Position numbers and translations under genes: made by a program
Source: Streptomyces albus subsp. chlorinus
Lineage (GTDB): Bacteria; Actinomycetota; Actinomycetes; Streptomycetales; Streptomycetaceae
DNA length: 64,000 nt
Assembly: GCF_013302895.1 (NCBI RefSeq)
Contig: NZ_VJOK01000001.1
Coordinates: 5,188,557 to 5,252,556, forward strand
Direction: 5' to 3'
The notes under the pieces: generated by a model
Told to the model about the DNA's origin: nothing
Databases searched by the model: none
What the model saw: the letters and a program-made list of their open reading frames with translations, nothing else
Shown here: piece after piece, positions 46,212 to 55,436 of the stretch
Position numbering within the stretch: the stretch's first letter is position 1
Layout of the letters: every line of letters begins with the position of its first letter

Positions 46212-47198
46212 CACCCCTTCCGCCACCTCTCCCGGGCCGGCCCTGGAACCTCGCGAAGGCTCCCGCGTCCGGCCCGAGAGGACCTCGAACCCCGCCCGAG
46301 CGGCCCCGCACACCATTGTGAGGACTCCCGGCCCTCGCCCGAGGAACTCCCGCGCCCGGCGGTGGGGCTTCCGGACCCCGCCCGCCCGGCCCTCGCGCCG
46401 CGTGTGGGGGCTCTCGGGTGTCGTCCGCGTGGTCCTCGGGGCCGGCCTGGGGCTTCCGGGGTCCGTTCGAAAGGGCTCGGGCTCGGCCTGGGATTTCGGG
46501 TGTCGTTCGGCCTCCGCCCCTGTGCGCGGGGCTCTCGGGTGTCTCCGCGCGGTCCGGTCCCTGAGGCGGCCTGGGGCTTCCGGGGCTCGTCCGAGGGGCT
46601 CTCGGGCCGTGCCCTAGGACTCACGGGTCCCGCCCCGGGGCCCGGGCCGCGCCGGAGGAATCCTCGGCATGCCGGCTGGGCGGCTCCCGGGCCTCGCTTG
46701 CGCGGCTCCTGGCCCTGTCCGCCGGAACCTGGGCGCCGCCCGGACAGGACGCGAGGTTCCGCACGGGCGGGACCCGAGGGGCCGCCAGGCGGTCGGCTCG
46801 CCCCGCGTCCGGGACGGGCCGGGCACGGTCGCCCGCAGGGCCCCGTGGGGCGTGGGCCATGGGCCCATGGCCCACGGGGCCGGCAGGTCCTGCCGGGAGG
46901 CTCGGCCGCGCCGGGGCCGGCCCTGGGCTCTTCCGCCGACCGGAAGAGCCCAGGGTGCGGGCCCGTAGGTGTGCTCCAGACGGGCACACCGGACAGAAGC
47001 ACGGGGAGGCTCACGACACGCATCGTGCGCCTCCCGTGCGCCCTATGTCGCCACTGAACCCACCTTCGATAGGCTGAGATTCACCCCGACTCCTGACGTC
47101 CCCGCCTCGGGCCCTGTGCCGAGCGGTGTGGCCGGTCCGGCGCAGCCGTGGCCTTGACGGGGTGCTCCGCAAACCGAACCAAGGAGTGTCATCGTCAG
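46212..47198. other. 987-bp spacer between thrC and thrB with degenerate repeats
   Basis: Very GC-rich, low-complexity sequence with no credible gene. A segment of about 70 bp recurs at 46407-46478 and 46527-46599 (GGGGCTCTCGGGTGTC start, CTGGGGCTTCCGGGG later). A perfect 26-bp palindrome is at 46851-46876 and a 15-bp-arm hairpin at 46921-46955. A -10-like TAGGCT at 47070-47075 may serve thrB. Open frames on both strands have Arg/Pro/Gly-only composition. Confidence 0.7.
46921..46955. terminator. Strong hairpin upstream of thrB
   Basis: Perfect 15-bp arms (46921-46935 and 46941-46955), 5-base loop; likely terminates transcription entering from thrC. Confidence 0.65.
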
Positions 47199-48194
47199 AT
47201 GGCCGGTCCCGCGTTCCGCGCCGCCGCCGTCCGGGTGCGCGTCCCCGCCACCAGCGCCAACCTCGGCCCCGGCTTCGACGCCCTGGGCCTCGCCCTGGGG
47301 ATCTACGACGACGTGGTCGTCCGTGTCGCCGATTCCGGCCTGCACATCGACATCGCCGGCGAGGGCGCCGAGTCCCTGCCGCGCGACGAGAACCACCTGC
47401 TCGTCCGCTCCCTGCGCACCGCCTTCGACGCCTTGGGCGGCCAGCCGCGCGGTCTGGAGATCGTGTGCGCCAACCGCATCCCGCACGGCCGCGGCCTCGG
47501 CTCCTCCTCCGCCGCCATCTGCGCGGGCGTCATGGCCGCCCGTGCCGTGACCACGGGCGGTGAGGCGAGGCTGGACGACACCGCGCTGCTGGAGCTGGCC
47601 ACCGAGATCGAGGGCCACCCCGACAACGTGGCCGCCTGTCTGCTCGGCGGCTTCACCCTGGCCTGGACGGACGGCGGCGCGGCCCGCGCGGTGCGGATGG
47701 AGCCCGCCGCCTCCCTCGTCCCGGTGGTCTTCGTCCCCGCGAAACCCCTGCTCACCCAGACCGCCCGGGGGCTGCTGCCGCGCACGGTGCCGCACGTGGA
47801 CGCGGCCTTCAACGCGGGGCGCGCCGCGCTGCTCGTCGAGGCGCTGACCCGGCGGCCCGAGTTGCTGCTGGCCGCCACCGAGGACCGGCTGCACCAGGAG
47901 TACCGGGCCCCGGCGATGACGGAGAGTGCGGATCTGGTGGGCCGGCTGCGTGCCGAGGCCGTCCCCGCGGTCATCTCGGGAGCCGGTCCGACGGTGCTGG
48001 CCCTGGCGGCGAACGACGGCGAGGCGGACAAGGTCTCCCGGCTGGCGGGAGACGGCTGGACCGCGAACCGGCTGGCCCTGGACCTGGCGGGCGCCTGTGT
48101 GCTGCCCCTGGCCACGGGCTCCGGGAGCGACGCGGGCCACAGTGGTTCCGGGACCGGGAACGCACCGGGAGGCGCGGGCAGCGGGCCCCGGTGA
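47199..48194 (+). CDS. thrB: Homoserine kinase
   Basis: A 331-residue GHMP-family kinase that phosphorylates homoserine for ThrC. It has the N-terminal VRVPATSANLGPGFDALGLAL substrate motif, the ATP loop PHGRGLGSSSAAICAG, and the C-terminal SGAGPTVLAL motif. The last 25 residues (ATGSGSDAGHSGSGTGNAPGG in character) are a Gly/Ser tail beyond the usual end. The ATG at 47199 lies 12 bases after AAGGAG, a rather long spacing. Transcription probably starts in the long spacer. Confidence 0.95.
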   Translation: MAGPAFRAAAVRVRVPATSANLGPGFDALGLALGIYDDVVVRVADSGLHIDIAGEGAESLPRDENHLLVRSLRTAFDALGGQPRGLEIVCANRIPHGRGLGSSSAAICAGVMAARAVTTGGEARLDDTALLELATEIEGHPDNVAACLLGGFTLAWTDGGAARAVRMEPAASLVPVVFVPAKPLLTQTARGLLPRTVPHVDAAFNAGRAALLVEALTRRPELLLAATEDRLHQEYRAPAMTESADLVGRLRAEAVPAVISGAGPTVLALAANDGEADKVSRLAGDGWTANRLALDLAGACVLPLATGSGSDAGHSGSGTGNAPGGAGSGPR

Positions 48195-48220
48195 CAGCGG
48201 GTTGCGGATCTTCGAGAGGG

Positions 48221-48247
48221 GGAATGTTTGTTGGATCCGGTAGTGTT
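48221..48247 (+). promoter_or_regulatory. SigR-like promoter of rho
   Basis: GGAAT-N19-GTT, matching the SigR consensus (GGAAT, 18-19 bp, GTT). It lies about 350 bp before the rho start codon, leaving a long untranslated leader (to 48597) with no other gene recognised; Rho leaders are often autoregulatory. Confidence 0.5.
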
Positions 48248-48597
48248 AACCTCAAGTCTGCACTCGCAGTCTCGTGGACCCCGCGCAGGTAAGTGTGAGG
48301 GTTCGAGGAGTGCGGTGCTTGCGTGTTCCCCTGGCAGGCCCAGCAGGGACCACCTCTTCTTCCAGGAGCCTCCCACACTGCACGGAACACTGCCGCGCAG
48401 GGGCGAACACGCTCCGGAGCCGACGTGAAGGTCATCCATGTCGAGGCTTCACGCCGAACCCACGTACTGATCTCCCCGCCGTATATCCAGGCGGGACCAC
48501 CGCCCCGGCTCAGTCCCCCAACGCAGGACTCCAGCCGGACAGCACAACCGGTCGCCGAGCCAGACTGGCCGACGTCCGCTCCAGGGAAGGACCCTTC

Positions 48598-50739
48598 GTG
48601 AGCGACACCACCGATCTGATGGGCGTGAACGCCGATACCGCAGCCGACGGTGCCGCGGCGCCCGCTACGGACGCATCCGCCGCGCCTGCGGCCTCCGGTG
48701 CTGCCGCACCCAGGCGTCGGCGCTCCGGCACGGGGCTCGAGGGCATGGTTCTGGCCGAGCTCCAGCAGGTCGCCTCCAGCCTCGGCATCAGGGGCACCGC
48801 GCGGATGCGCAAGAGCCAGCTGATCGAGGTCATCAAGGAGCACCAGGCGGGCGGCAGTTCGTCCGCCGCGGCCACCTCCGGCAAGGGTGCCAAGGCCGCC
48901 GACAGCAAGGCGGGCAAGGACGCCAAGGACGCGGGGGAGGCCCCGGCCGCCAAGGAGGCGCAGCCCGCCGAGGGCGGCGCCACCGAGACCAAGCCGAAGC
49001 GCCGCGCCACCTCCCGGGCCCGTACCGGTGAGCCGGAGGGCGCGCAGCAGGAGGCCCAGGGCGGCCAGCAGCAGATCGACATCCCCGGACAGACCGAGGG
49101 CGACGCCAAGGCGGCCCAGGAGGGCGGCCGGGTGCGCCGTACCAGGGCCTCCTCCACCGAGGACGCCGCGGAGCCGGCGGAGGGCCGTACGGACGCGAAG
49201 TCCTCCGCCGAGGGCGGCAGGCCCGCGGACAAGGACGGCAAGGACGGCAGCGGCAAGGACGCCAGGGGCGAGCGCCCCGACAAGGACGCCAAGGCCGACC
49301 GTTCCGAGCGGGACGGCAAGGGCGGCGAGGGCAAGCAGCAGGACCGCCCCTCCAAGCGGGAGCGCCAGCGCGACCGCGACCGCAACCGGGACCGCGGCAA
49401 GAGCGACGGCGGCGGCCAGCAGAACCAGTCCGGCGGCGGTGGCCGCCGGGACGGCCGCGACAACCGCGACCGTGACAACCGGGAGGACGCCTTCGACGAC
49501 GAGAGCGGCGGCGGCCGCCGCGGTCGCCGTGGCCGCTACCGGGACCGCAGGGGCCGGCGCGGCGGGCGTGACGAGTTCGAGCCGCAGATCTCCGAGGACG
49601 ACGTCCTGATCCCGGTCGCCGGCATCCTCGACATCCTCGACAACTACGCGTTCGTGCGCACCTCCGGCTACCTGCCGGGTCCCAACGACGTGTACGTCTC
49701 GCTCGCGCAGGTCCGCAAGAACGGCCTGCGCAAGGGCGACCACGTCACCGGCGCGGTGCGCCAGCCGCGTGAGGGGGAGCGGCGCGAGAAGTTCAACGCG
49801 CTGGTCCGCCTCGACTCCGTCAACGGGATGTCGCCCGAGGACGGCAAGGGCCGTTCGGAGTTCAACAAGCTCACCCCCCTCTACCCGCAGGAGCGGCTGC
49901 GTCTGGAGACGGAGCCCAATCACCTGACCTCGCGGATCATCGACCTGGTCTCGCCGGTCGGCAAGGGGCAGCGCGGTCTGATCGTGGCCCCGCCGAAGGC
50001 GGGCAAGACCACGGTGCTGCAGTCGATCGCGAACTCGATCACCCGGAACAACCCCGAGTGCCACCTGATGGTCGTCCTGGTGGACGAGCGTCCGGAAGAG
50101 GTCACCGACATGCAGCGGTCGGTCAAGGGCGAGGTCATCTCCTCGACCTTCGACCGCCCGGCCGAGGACCACACCACCATCGCCGAGCTGGCCATCGAGC
50201 GGGCGAAGCGGCTGGTGGAGCTGGGCCACGACGTGGTGATCCTGCTGGACAACATCACCCGCCTCGCGCGCGCCTACAACCTGGCGGCGCCCGCCTCGGG
50301 CCGCATCCTCTCCGGTGGTGTGGACTCGACGGCGCTGTACCCGCCGAAGAAGTTCTTCGGCGCGGCGCGCAACATCGAGGACGGCGGCTCCCTGACGATC
50401 CTCGCCGCGGCGCTGGTGGAGACCGGCTCCCGGATGGAGGAGGTCATCTTCGAGGAGTTCAAGGGCACCGGCAACATGGAGCTGAAGCTCGACCGGAAGC
50501 TCGCCGAGAAGCGGATCTTCCCCGCGGTGGACGTGGACGCGTCCGGCACCCGCAAGGAGGAGATCCTCATGGCGAACGAGGAGCTCCAGATCGTCTGGAA
50601 GCTGCGGCGCGTGCTGCACGCCCTGGACCAGCAGCAGGCCATCGAGCTGCTGCTGGACAAGATGAAGCAGACGAAGTCCAACGCGGAGTTCCTGCTCCAG
50701 ATCCAGAAGACGACGCCGACGCCCAACGGGCAGGATTGA
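48598..50739 (+). CDS. rho: Transcription termination factor Rho
   Basis: A 713-residue hexameric RNA helicase. An N-terminal Rho-N SAP-like domain (GLEGMVLAELQQVASSLGI) is followed by an actinobacterial insertion of about 250 residues rich in Lys, Arg, Asp, Glu and Gly (RERQRDRDRNRDRG-like). The OSB-fold RNA-binding domain follows (VAGILDILDNYAFVRTSGYLPGPNDVYVS), then the ATPase core with P-loop APPKAGKTT near 463-471 and the Q/R-loop region. The insertion probably adds RNA affinity, as in Micrococcus and Mycobacterium Rho. GGGAAGGA lies seven bases before the GTG. Confidence 0.97.
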   Translation: MSDTTDLMGVNADTAADGAAAPATDASAAPAASGAAAPRRRRSGTGLEGMVLAELQQVASSLGIRGTARMRKSQLIEVIKEHQAGGSSSAAATSGKGAKAADSKAGKDAKDAGEAPAAKEAQPAEGGATETKPKRRATSRARTGEPEGAQQEAQGGQQQIDIPGQTEGDAKAAQEGGRVRRTRASSTEDAAEPAEGRTDAKSSAEGGRPADKDGKDGSGKDARGERPDKDAKADRSERDGKGGEGKQQDRPSKRERQRDRDRNRDRGKSDGGGQQNQSGGGGRRDGRDNRDRDNREDAFDDESGGGRRGRRGRYRDRRGRRGGRDEFEPQISEDDVLIPVAGILDILDNYAFVRTSGYLPGPNDVYVSLAQVRKNGLRKGDHVTGAVRQPREGERREKFNALVRLDSVNGMSPEDGKGRSEFNKLTPLYPQERLRLETEPNHLTSRIIDLVSPVGKGQRGLIVAPPKAGKTTVLQSIANSITRNNPECHLMVVLVDERPEEVTDMQRSVKGEVISSTFDRPAEDHTTIAELAIERAKRLVELGHDVVILLDNITRLARAYNLAAPASGRILSGGVDSTALYPPKKFFGAARNIEDGGSLTILAAALVETGSRMEEVIFEEFKGTGNMELKLDRKLAEKRIFPAVDVDASGTRKEEILMANEELQIVWKLRRVLHALDQQQAIELLLDKMKQTKSNAEFLLQIQKTTPTPNGQD

Positions 50740-50797
50740 GGGCCGGCGGGTCCCGGTCGGCCGGAGGTGTCGTCGGGGTGTCGCCCGGACGGGTCAT

Positions 50798-50839
50798 GGC
50801 GAGGGCCGTCCCACCACACACGGTGGGGCGGCCCTCGCC
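50798..50839 (+). terminator. rho terminator hairpin
   Basis: 18-bp arms (50798-50815 and 50822-50839) with one G-U-compatible mismatch, 58 bp after the rho stop. The rest of 50740-51083 holds only the LCP gene's promoter region. Confidence 0.82.
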
Positions 50840-51083
50840 GTCTGTTCTGGCTGCTGAGAGCTTGCCCACAGGCCCGCCTCGCCGCGTTCGGGTGTCGGCT
50901 CGGCAGGCGCGGGTACGTCGTCGCAGGTAAAACGGGACCAGTACCGAGATGCGGCCCCGTCCGTGCGCCGCCGGCCCGTCGCGAGCACCCGGCGCGCGTG
51001 GTGACCGGTTGTGCAACCCTTCCGGCGAGACCCAGCGTCCACACAGGACACACACGCCACGAGCAGGACTGAGGGAAGTGACA

Positions 51084-52262
51084 ATGGCGGGCGACAGCTA
51101 CGAGGGCGACACGGCGGCGGGAGGCCGCTCCCGGGGCATATGTGCCACCGGACGTCGCCGCAGGCCGCGCAGCGGGCGTCAGCGCGCCGTGCGTGCCGCC
51201 GCCTGGGCCGTGGCGGGAGCCGTCGTGCTCGGCGGTACGAGCCTCGGCTTCGTGTACTTCAAACTGGACGGCAACGTCTCCGGCGTCGACATCAACGCGG
51301 CCCTGGGCACCGACCGGCCGCAGGACGTGCCGAACGGTTCCATGGACATCCTGGTGCTCGGCTCGGACACCCGCGCGGGGGACAACGCGAAGTACGGCCG
51401 TGACCAGGGCGGCGCCCGCTCGGACACGGCGATGGTGCTGCACATCAACGAGAAGCACGACAAGGCCAGCGTCGTCTCGATACCCCGCGACACCCTGGTG
51501 CGGCGGCCGAGCTGCGAGGGTGACGCCTCGGAGCACCACAGAAACGTTCCCGCGCAGCGCGCGATGTTCAACAGCGCCTACGACGTCGGCGGCCCCGCGT
51601 GCGCCGTCAAGACCGTCGAGTCCCTCTCCGGCGTGCGGATGGACCACTACCTCGAGGTCGACTTCGCGGGCTTCAAGAAGCTGATCAACACCCTCGGCGG
51701 CGTCGAGATGACCACCGCCAAGCCGATCCACGACAAGGACAGCCACCTCGACCTGGGGGCCGGCACCCACCGGCTGGACGGCGAGCAGTCCCTCGGCCTG
51801 GTGCGCACCCGGCACGGCGTCGGTGACGGCAGCGACCTGGGCCGCATCCAGCTCCAGCAGGCGTTCGTCAAGGCGCTCATCGACCAGGTCAACAGCATCG
51901 GCCTCTTCAGCAGCCCCAAGAAGCTCTACGACCTGGCCGACACCGCGACCTCGGCGATCACCACCGACTCCGAGCTGGACTCGGTGGGCGAGCTGACGGG
52001 TCTGGCGAAGACGCTCAAGGGCATCAAGTCCGACGACATCCAGATGACGACGCTGCCGGTGGAGTACGACCCCGCCGACCCGAACCGCGTGGTGCAGATC
52101 GACGCCAAGACCGAGAAGGTCTGGTGGGCGCTCAAGCACGACAAGCCGGTCCCGAGGTCGGCCACCAAGGGCTCGGCGGGCGACAAGACGGACATAGGCG
52201 GTGTGGTCCGCAACCAGCACAAGACGGCCCGGGCCGCCGGGAACGAGCCGGGCGACCGCTGA
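51084..52262 (+). CDS. LytR-CpsA-Psr (LCP) family cell-wall glycopolymer transferase
   Basis: A 392-residue type II membrane protein. A basic cytoplasmic N-terminus (about 1-45, RRRRPRSGRQR) is followed by one TM helix (AAAWAVAGAVVLGGTSLGFVYF) and an extracellular LCP domain with ILVLGSDTR, ARSDTAMVLHIN and SVVSIPRDTLV. Later come FAGFKKLINTLGGVEM and LVRTRHGVGDGSDLGRIQLQQ with the catalytic-type Arg and Asp residues. LCP enzymes attach undecaprenyl-linked glycopolymers to peptidoglycan. The WecA-like gene 4 kb downstream could initiate such polymers. GAGGG lies nine bases before the ATG. Confidence 0.94.
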   Translation: MAGDSYEGDTAAGGRSRGICATGRRRRPRSGRQRAVRAAAWAVAGAVVLGGTSLGFVYFKLDGNVSGVDINAALGTDRPQDVPNGSMDILVLGSDTRAGDNAKYGRDQGGARSDTAMVLHINEKHDKASVVSIPRDTLVRRPSCEGDASEHHRNVPAQRAMFNSAYDVGGPACAVKTVESLSGVRMDHYLEVDFAGFKKLINTLGGVEMTTAKPIHDKDSHLDLGAGTHRLDGEQSLGLVRTRHGVGDGSDLGRIQLQQAFVKALIDQVNSIGLFSSPKKLYDLADTATSAITTDSELDSVGELTGLAKTLKGIKSDDIQMTTLPVEYDPADPNRVVQIDAKTEKVWWALKHDKPVPRSATKGSAGDKTDIGGVVRNQHKTARAAGNEPGDR

Positions 52263-52293
52263 GGGCCCGGGGGACCCGGTCGGGAGCGGCGGG

Positions 52294-52319
52294 GGAATAC
52301 GGCGGCACGGCCCCCGGTT
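52294..52319 (+). promoter_or_regulatory. SigR promoter of rpmE
   Basis: GGAAT-N18-GTT, an exact fit to the SigR thiol-stress consensus, about 100 bp before rpmE. rpmE is a published SigR target in S. coelicolor. Confidence 0.85.
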
Positions 52320-52420
52320 TTGGGGGGTGCGGCCAGCAGTGGCAAACTGGACCGTCGGCCCCGGTTCACGGGGGACAACCCGTCCACCGACCCGGCGCCC
52401 TCCCGAACCTAGGAGTGACC

Positions 52421-52645
52421 TTGAAGCGCGACATCCACCCCGAGTACCGCGAGACCCAGGTGAGCTGCACCTGTGGCAACTCGTTCACCACGCGTAGCAC
52501 CATGCCGGAAGGCGTGATCCGCGCCGACATCTGCTCGGCCTGCCACCCGTTCTACACCGGAAAGCAGAAGATCCTCGACACCGGTGGCCGCGTGGCCCGC
52601 TTCGAGGCCCGCTTCGGCAAGAGCGCGGGCAGCGCCAAGAAGTAG
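52421..52645 (+). CDS. rpmE: 50S ribosomal protein L31 (zinc-binding form)
   Basis: A 74-residue ribosomal protein. The zinc ligands are present (VSCTCGN and DICSACHPFYTG), so this is the C+ form that can be released or replaced under zinc depletion. The family end GGRVARFEARF is intact. The start is TTG 52421: AGGAG sits five bases upstream, whereas an in-frame GTG at 52415 overlaps that site. Transcription is likely driven by SigR, linking oxidative stress to the ribosome. Confidence 0.97.
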   Translation: MKRDIHPEYRETQVSCTCGNSFTTRSTMPEGVIRADICSACHPFYTGKQKILDTGGRVARFEARFGKSAGSAKK

Positions 52646-52654
52646 CGACACCGC

Positions 52655-52699
52655 AGCGCCGGACCGCGCCGCCCTGGCCGGGCAGCGCGGCCCGGCGCT
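52655..52699 (+). terminator. rpmE terminator
   Basis: 15-base arms with one mismatch (52655-52669 and 52685-52699) followed by CTTTT, a rho-independent arrangement, 9 bp after rpmE. Confidence 0.82.
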
Positions 52700-52803
52700 C
52701 TTTTGGTGCTCAGCGCCCGCCGGGGCCAGGTGTCCCGGCGGGCCCGGCCCCGCACGGGGCGTCACACTTCTTCGTCAAGGGTCTTGAGTAGGGGATGGCC
52801 ACG

Positions 52804-53874
52804 ATGTTCGAGGCGGTCGAGGAACTCGTCGGCGAGCACGCCGACCTGGAGCGGCGGCTCGCCGATCCGGCGATCCACGCCGACCAGGCGGGGGCCCGTC
52901 GGCTGAACAAGCGCTACGCCGAGCTGACCCCGATCATCAACGCCTACGGCGAGTGGAAGCGGACCGGGGACGACATCGGCACCGCCCGCGAACTCGCCGC
53001 GGAGGACCCCGAGTTCGCCGCCGAGGTCAAGGAGCTGGAGCGCCGCCGCGAGGAGCTGACCGAGCGGCTGCGGCTGCTGCTCGTCCCGCGGGACCCCAGC
53101 GACGACAAGGACGTCATCCTGGAGATCAAGGCGGGCGAGGGCGGCGACGAGTCGGCGCTGTTCGCTGGCGACCTGCTGCGGATGTATCTGCGCTACGCCG
53201 AGCGCCACGGCTGGAAGACCGAACTGATCGGCGCCACCGAGTCCGATCTGGGCGGCTACAAGGACGTCCAGGTGGCGGTGAAGTCCAAGGGCGCCGCCGA
53301 GCCCGGACAGGGCGTGTGGGCGCGGCTGAAGTACGAGGGCGGGGTGCACCGCGTCCAGCGGGTGCCGGCCACCGAGTCCCAGGGCCGCATCCACACCTCC
53401 GCCGCCGGTGTCCTGGTCCTGCCCGAGGCCGAGGAGGTGGACGTGGAGATCAACCCGAACGATCTGCGCATCGACGTCTACCGCTCCTCAGGACCCGGCG
53501 GGCAGTCCGTCAACACCACCGACTCGGCCGTGCGCATCACCCACGAGCCGACCGGCATCGTCGTCTCCTGCCAGAACGAGAAGAGCCAGCTCCAGAACAA
53601 GGAGCAGGCCCTGCGCATCCTGCGGGCCCGGCTGCTGGCCGCCGCCCAGGAGGAGGCCGAGAAGGAGGCCTCGGACGCGCGCCGCAGCCAGGTGCGGACC
53701 GTGGACCGCTCCGAGCGGGTGCGCACCTACAACTTCCCGGAGAACCGCATCTCGGACCACCGCGTCGGCTTCAAGGCCTACAACCTCGACCAGGTGCTGG
53801 ACGGCGAGCTGGACCCGGTCATCCAGGCGTGCGCGGACGCGGACTCGGCGGCCAAGCTGGCCGCCGCCCAGTGA
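52804..53874 (+). CDS. prfA: Peptide chain release factor 1
   Basis: A 356-residue class I release factor recognising UAA/UAG. The GGQ peptidyl-hydrolysis motif is at 232-234 in SSGPGGQSVNTTDSAVRITH; the stop-codon tripeptide region lies before it in VQRVPATESQGRIHTS. ATG 52804 (MFEAVEEL) is preferred to ATG 52795, because the AGGGG site is one base from the earlier ATG and nine from the later one, and RF1 proteins begin MFEAVEE. It heads a prfA-prmC-sua5 translation-factor group. Confidence 0.97.
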   Translation: MFEAVEELVGEHADLERRLADPAIHADQAGARRLNKRYAELTPIINAYGEWKRTGDDIGTARELAAEDPEFAAEVKELERRREELTERLRLLLVPRDPSDDKDVILEIKAGEGGDESALFAGDLLRMYLRYAERHGWKTELIGATESDLGGYKDVQVAVKSKGAAEPGQGVWARLKYEGGVHRVQRVPATESQGRIHTSAAGVLVLPEAEEVDVEINPNDLRIDVYRSSGPGGQSVNTTDSAVRITHEPTGIVVSCQNEKSQLQNKEQALRILRARLLAAAQEEAEKEASDARRSQVRTVDRSERVRTYNFPENRISDHRVGFKAYNLDQVLDGELDPVIQACADADSAAKLAAAQ

Positions 53875-53943
53875 CGTGCCCGGTGCCCTGGTGAGTGCTG
53901 TTGTGACGCTGAAGATCCCGCAGGCCCCGGGAGGGGGAACGGA

Positions 53944-54789
53944 GTGAACGTGCTGCTCGCCGAGGTGGCGCAGGCCACCCAGCGGCTGGCCGACGCGGGC
54001 GTGCCCTCGCCGCGTTTCGACGCCGAGGAGCTGGCCGCCTGGGTGCACGGCGTCAAACGGGGCGAGCTGCACCGGGTCGCCGACGCCGACTTCGACGCGC
54101 GCTACTGGGAGGCCGTGGCCCGCCGCGAGGCCCGCGAGCCGCTCCAGCACATCACCGGGCGCGCCTTCTTCCGCTATCTGGAGCTGCACGTGGGCGCCGG
54201 CGTCTTCGTGCCCAGGCCGGAGACGGAGTCCGTGGTCGGCTGGGCGATAGACGCGGTACGTGCCATGGACGTCGCCGAGCCGCTGATCGTGGACCTGTGC
54301 ACCGGCTCGGGCGCCATCGCGCTCGCCCTCGCCCAGGAGGTCCCCCGCTCGCGGGTGCACGCCGTCGAACTGGACGAGGGCGCGCTGGAGTGGGCCCGCA
54401 AGAACGTCGAGGGCTCGCGGGTGGTGCTGCACCACGGGGACGCGCGCACGGCACTGCCCGAGCTCGACGGCCAGGTCGACCTGGTGATCTCCAATCCGCC
54501 CTACATCCCGCTCACCGAGTGGGAGTACGTGGCGCCCGAGGCGCGCGACCACGATCCGCAGATGGCGCTGTTCTCCGGCGAGGACGGTCTGGACGTCATC
54601 CGCGGCCTGGAGCGCACCGCGCACCGGCTGCTGCGCCCCGGCGGGGTCGTGGTGATCGAGCACGCCGACACCCAGGGCGGCCAGGTGCCCTGGATCTTCA
54701 CCGAGGACCGGGGCTGGGCCGACGCCGCGGACCATCCCGATCTCAACAACCGTCCCCGTTTCGCCACCGCACGCAGGGAGGTGCCGTGA
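53944..54789 (+). CDS. prmC: Release factor glutamine methyltransferase
   Basis: A 281-residue AdoMet enzyme that methylates the GGQ glutamine of RF1/RF2, encoded directly after its substrate. An N-terminal helical domain recognises the release factor, then come AdoMet motif I VDLCTGSGAIALALA and the signature NPPYIP that binds the glutamine side chain. The GTG start follows GGAGGGGG. Its stop overlaps the next start by one base. Confidence 0.96.
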   Translation: MNVLLAEVAQATQRLADAGVPSPRFDAEELAAWVHGVKRGELHRVADADFDARYWEAVARREAREPLQHITGRAFFRYLELHVGAGVFVPRPETESVVGWAIDAVRAMDVAEPLIVDLCTGSGAIALALAQEVPRSRVHAVELDEGALEWARKNVEGSRVVLHHGDARTALPELDGQVDLVISNPPYIPLTEWEYVAPEARDHDPQMALFSGEDGLDVIRGLERTAHRLLRPGGVVVIEHADTQGGQVPWIFTEDRGWADAADHPDLNNRPRFATARREVP

Positions 54790-55436
54790 TGGCACGGCGT
54801 TACGACTGCTCCGACGCGACCGACCGCGCGACCGGGCTGCGCGAGGCCGCCTCGGCCGTGAGGCGCGGAGAACTCGTCGTGCTGCCGACGGACACCGTCT
54901 ACGGCGTCGGCGCCGACGCGTTCAGCTCCGACGCCGTCGGCGATCTCCTGGAGGCCAAGGGCCGCGGCCGCGGCATGCCCTCCCCGGTCCTGGTGGGCTC
55001 GCCCAACACGCTGCACGGCCTGGTCACGGACTTCTCCGAGAGTGCCTGGGAACTGGTGGACGCCTTCTGGCCCGGCGCGCTCACCCTGGTGGCGCGGCAC
55101 CAGCCGTCGCTGACCTGGGACCTGGGCGAGACCCACGGCACGGTGGCCGTGCGGATGCCGCTGCACCCGGTCGCCATCGAGCTGCTGAGCGAGTTCGGCC
55201 CCATGGCCGTCTCCTCGGCGAACCTGAGCGGGCACCCGGCGCCGATGGACTGCGACGCCGCGCAGGAGATGCTGGGCGAGTCGGTCTCCGTCTACCTGGA
55301 CGGCGGCCCCACGCAGGACAGCGTCCCCTCCTCCATCGTGGACGTCACCGGGCCGGTGCCCGTACTGCTGCGGGCCGGCGCCATCGACGCCGACGAGCTG
55401 CGCGAGGTCGTACCGGACCTGGAGGTGGCCGGGTAG
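54789..55436 (+). CDS. L-threonylcarbamoyladenylate synthase (Sua5/YciO/YrdC family)
   Basis: A 215-residue enzyme for the first step of tRNA t6A37 synthesis (threonine, bicarbonate and ATP to threonylcarbamoyl-AMP). It shows the YrdC fold with LVVLPTDTVYGVGADAF, the KxR-like LLEAKGRGRGMPSPVLV, WPGALTLVARH, GTVAVRMPLHP and SSANLSGHP. There is no C-terminal Sua5 extension, so it is the short TsaC/YwlC-like form. It overlaps prmC by one base and the next gene by one base, so the three are translationally coupled. Confidence 0.94.
   Translation: MARRYDCSDATDRATGLREAASAVRRGELVVLPTDTVYGVGADAFSSDAVGDLLEAKGRGRGMPSPVLVGSPNTLHGLVTDFSESAWELVDAFWPGALTLVARHQPSLTWDLGETHGTVAVRMPLHPVAIELLSEFGPMAVSSANLSGHPAPMDCDAAQEMLGESVSVYLDGGPTQDSVPSSIVDVTGPVPVLLRAGAIDADELREVVPDLEVAG

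Noticed and set aside
46362..47057. 231-residue plus-strand frame and a 348-residue minus-strand frame in the thrC-thrB spacer
   Set aside because: Arg/Pro/Gly-only composition, no start signal, arising from repeats in very GC-rich DNA.
47971..50619. 882-residue open frame antisense to rho
   Set aside because: Low-complexity shadow of rho's G/C-ending codons.
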